From the NCBI RefSeq assembly GCF_001877035.1, contig NZ_CP015756.1, positions 4,331,001 through 4,395,000 of the forward strand: a stretch of DNA of 64,000 bases, written 5' to 3'. This DNA comes from Clostridium estertheticum subsp. estertheticum (GTDB lineage: Bacteria; Bacillota; Clostridia; Clostridiales; Clostridiaceae). How positions within the stretch are numbered: the first letter of the stretch is position 1; every line of letters begins with the position of its first letter. The notes under the pieces are model-generated. The model was not told where the DNA came from and did not search any database. It saw nothing but the letters and a program-made list of their open reading frames with translations. The position numbers and the translations under genes were made by a program. This document shows, in pieces, positions 62,776 to 64,000 of the stretch.

Positions 62776-64000
62776 ATGTCACATAAATTAAACGAAATAG
62801 AACTAACTGAATTTTTATTAACTGAGTCTATAGATGAAGTAAATAAACTTATTCAATTTATTCATCCTGCTGATATTTTAATAGCTATTAGGCAATACGA
62901 AGGATTTAAGCTGGATTTATTTAAAAAACTATCCCCAAATATTATTGCAGATATTATTGATGATGCGGATGATGATGAAAAATACGCTCTCCTATCAATT
63001 CATGAAGGTATCATGCAAAAGAAAATCATACATGAAATGTCCTCAGATGAATTAGTTGATTTACTAGAAGCTGTAACAGACGACGAAGCTAAAAACATTA
63101 TGATAAATATGGATAAAGAAGATGTTGATGAAGTAACAGAATTATTAACCTACCCTCCAGATAGTGCAGGTGGAATTATGGCAACGGAGTTTGTCAGTAT
63201 AAAAGAAAATATGACTATCGGCGAGACTCTGCATTACCTTCAGAAGGAAACACCTGACGTAGATAATGCCTATTATATATATGTTGTTGATGATAATGCT
63301 CTTTTAAAGGGAGTTATATCCCTTCGAGATATCGTAATTAACAGCTTTAATGTAAAAATATCTGATATTATGAATGATAATGCCATGAGTATACCTGTTG
63401 ATATGGATAAAGAAGAGGTCGGTCACATATTTGAAAAATATGGTTATTTAACTATGCCCGTAGTAAATGAATTTATGCAGATTTTAGGGATAGTAACTTC
63501 AGATGATGTAATGGAAATTCTTAGCGATGAACATACTGAAGATTTATATCGTCTTGCAGGTATAAAAGAAGATGAAAAGGTTACTGGGTCACTTAAGTCT
63601 GCTGTGAGAAGTAGATTACCTTGGCTATTTGTAAATTTATTAACTGCAATCCTTGCAGCCGCAACCGTTAGCCTTTTTGAAGGAACCATACAAAAAGTCG
63701 TAGCCTTAGCCACCTTCATGCCAATAGTTGCAGGTATGGGAGGTAATGCAGGCACCCAAACCCTAACTATTATTATTCGTAGCATAGCCCTTGGGGAAAT
63801 AGACGCTAAAAATTCCCTTAAAATATTATTAAAGGAATTCGGTGTAGGTCTACTTACAGGTATCGCAATGGGGGTTGCTGTAGCAATTTTAGGTTACTTA
63901 TGGGAAAAGAATATTGTTTTTGGAGTAGTTATTGGTCTTTCTATGGTTTTAAACATGGTAGCTGCAACCATATCAGGTTTTACAGTCCCAGTTATACTAA
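62776..64000 (+). CDS. mgtE: Magnesium transporter MgtE (3' end outside the window)
   Basis: The first 408 codons of a gated Mg2+ channel or transporter. Seen in order: the acidic helical N domain (about 1-130, IDDADDDEKYALLSIHE, PPDSAGGIMATEFVSI), a CBS pair (about 135-260; YYIYVVDDNALLKGVISLRD and YLTMPVVNEFMQILGIVTSD), the long plug helix, and the first membrane spans (about 280 onward), including the pore-lining GMGGNAGTQTLTIIIRSIALGEI. In MgtE the N and CBS domains close the pore when cytosolic Mg2+ is high. AGGAGGT precedes the ATG. About 40 residues of the ~450-residue family length are missing. Confidence 0.96.
   Translation, partial: MSHKLNEIELTEFLLTESIDEVNKLIQFIHPADILIAIRQYEGFKLDLFKKLSPNIIADIIDDADDDEKYALLSIHEGIMQKKIIHEMSSDELVDLLEAVTDDEAKNIMINMDKEDVDEVTELLTYPPDSAGGIMATEFVSIKENMTIGETLHYLQKETPDVDNAYYIYVVDDNALLKGVISLRDIVINSFNVKISDIMNDNAMSIPVDMDKEEVGHIFEKYGYLTMPVVNEFMQILGIVTSDDVMEILSDEHTEDLYRLAGIKEDEKVTGSLKSAVRSRLPWLFVNLLTAILAAATVSLFEGTIQKVVALATFMPIVAGMGGNAGTQTLTIIIRSIALGEIDAKNSLKILLKEFGVGLLTGIAMGVAVAILGYLWEKNIVFGVVIGLSMVLNMVAATISGFTVPVIL

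Overview
The window is an AT-rich, gene-dense piece of a low-GC Gram-positive chromosome, most likely Clostridium sensu stricto or a close relative. The evidence is strong GGAGG-type ribosome binding sites, Firmicute gene orders (rapZ-yvcK-whiA-dnaE-pfkA-pyk; acpS-lipoprotein-alr-ndoAI-ndoA; ftsEX-ctp-PDZ protein next to uvrBA), DUF6514 and DUF1540 proteins, and a LexA box of the Gram-positive type. No rRNA, tRNA, CRISPR array or insertion sequence was seen. Nearly all genes lie on the minus strand.

Layout. 1-8.7 kb: 5' end of a HelD-like RNA polymerase recycling ATPase, a dipeptide epimerase and dipeptidase PepV (peptide and muropeptide salvage), an OPT peptide transporter coupled to a PqqD-like protein and preceded by the relic of a second OPT gene, signal peptidase I and an unassigned glycosyltransferase. 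9-14 kb: RlmD-type rRNA methyltransferase, a double DUF1540 protein, and the pfkA-pyk glycolytic pair. 14.3-25.7 kb: dnaE, a YtoI-type regulator, whiA, yvcK, rapZ, murB and uvrC. 26-34 kb: PBP, SEDS and FHA genes for wall synthesis beside uvrA-uvrB, which carries an SOS box. 34-43 kb: dcd, the lipid II flippase amj, an unknown secreted protein, an antibiotic-resistance-type ABC-F ATPase with an elaborate leader, a MinJ-like PDZ membrane protein, ctp, ftsX and ftsE. 43-46.3 kb: the ndoA/ndoAI toxin-antitoxin pair with alr, a lipoprotein and acpS.

46.4-64 kb is more accessory: unknown clostridial proteins, a wall amidase, a HAD phosphatase, a flavodoxin-like oxidoreductase divergent from an HxlR regulator, a two-gene osmoprotectant ABC transporter, UPF0756, a cytidylate-kinase-like protein, a membrane-anchored MutS-like ATPase, a nitroreductase, galE and the start of mgtE. 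Several small ORFs with good ribosome binding sites are found here.

Most interesting: (1) a dispersed long-hairpin element (48055-48257 and 61302-61423, with a rearranged relative at 50734-50822). One copy is a clean ~120-nt palindrome capped by a GAAA tetraloop, and the other carries an ~80-nt structured insertion at the tip. (2) The ABC-F leader, with a consensus promoter, an early terminator, a 13-codon uORF, and a second hairpin that both hides the Shine-Dalgarno sequence and looks like a terminator. (3) The mgtE leader, with a promoter, an immediate terminator-like hairpin and a 32-codon ORF. (4) Three 20-bp tandem repeats between the HxlR regulator and its divergent oxidoreductase. (5) The OPT relic whose promoter probably now drives the intact transporter.

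Start codons were moved inward where a ribosome binding site clearly favoured an internal start. All assignments come from reading the sequence; no database search was run.
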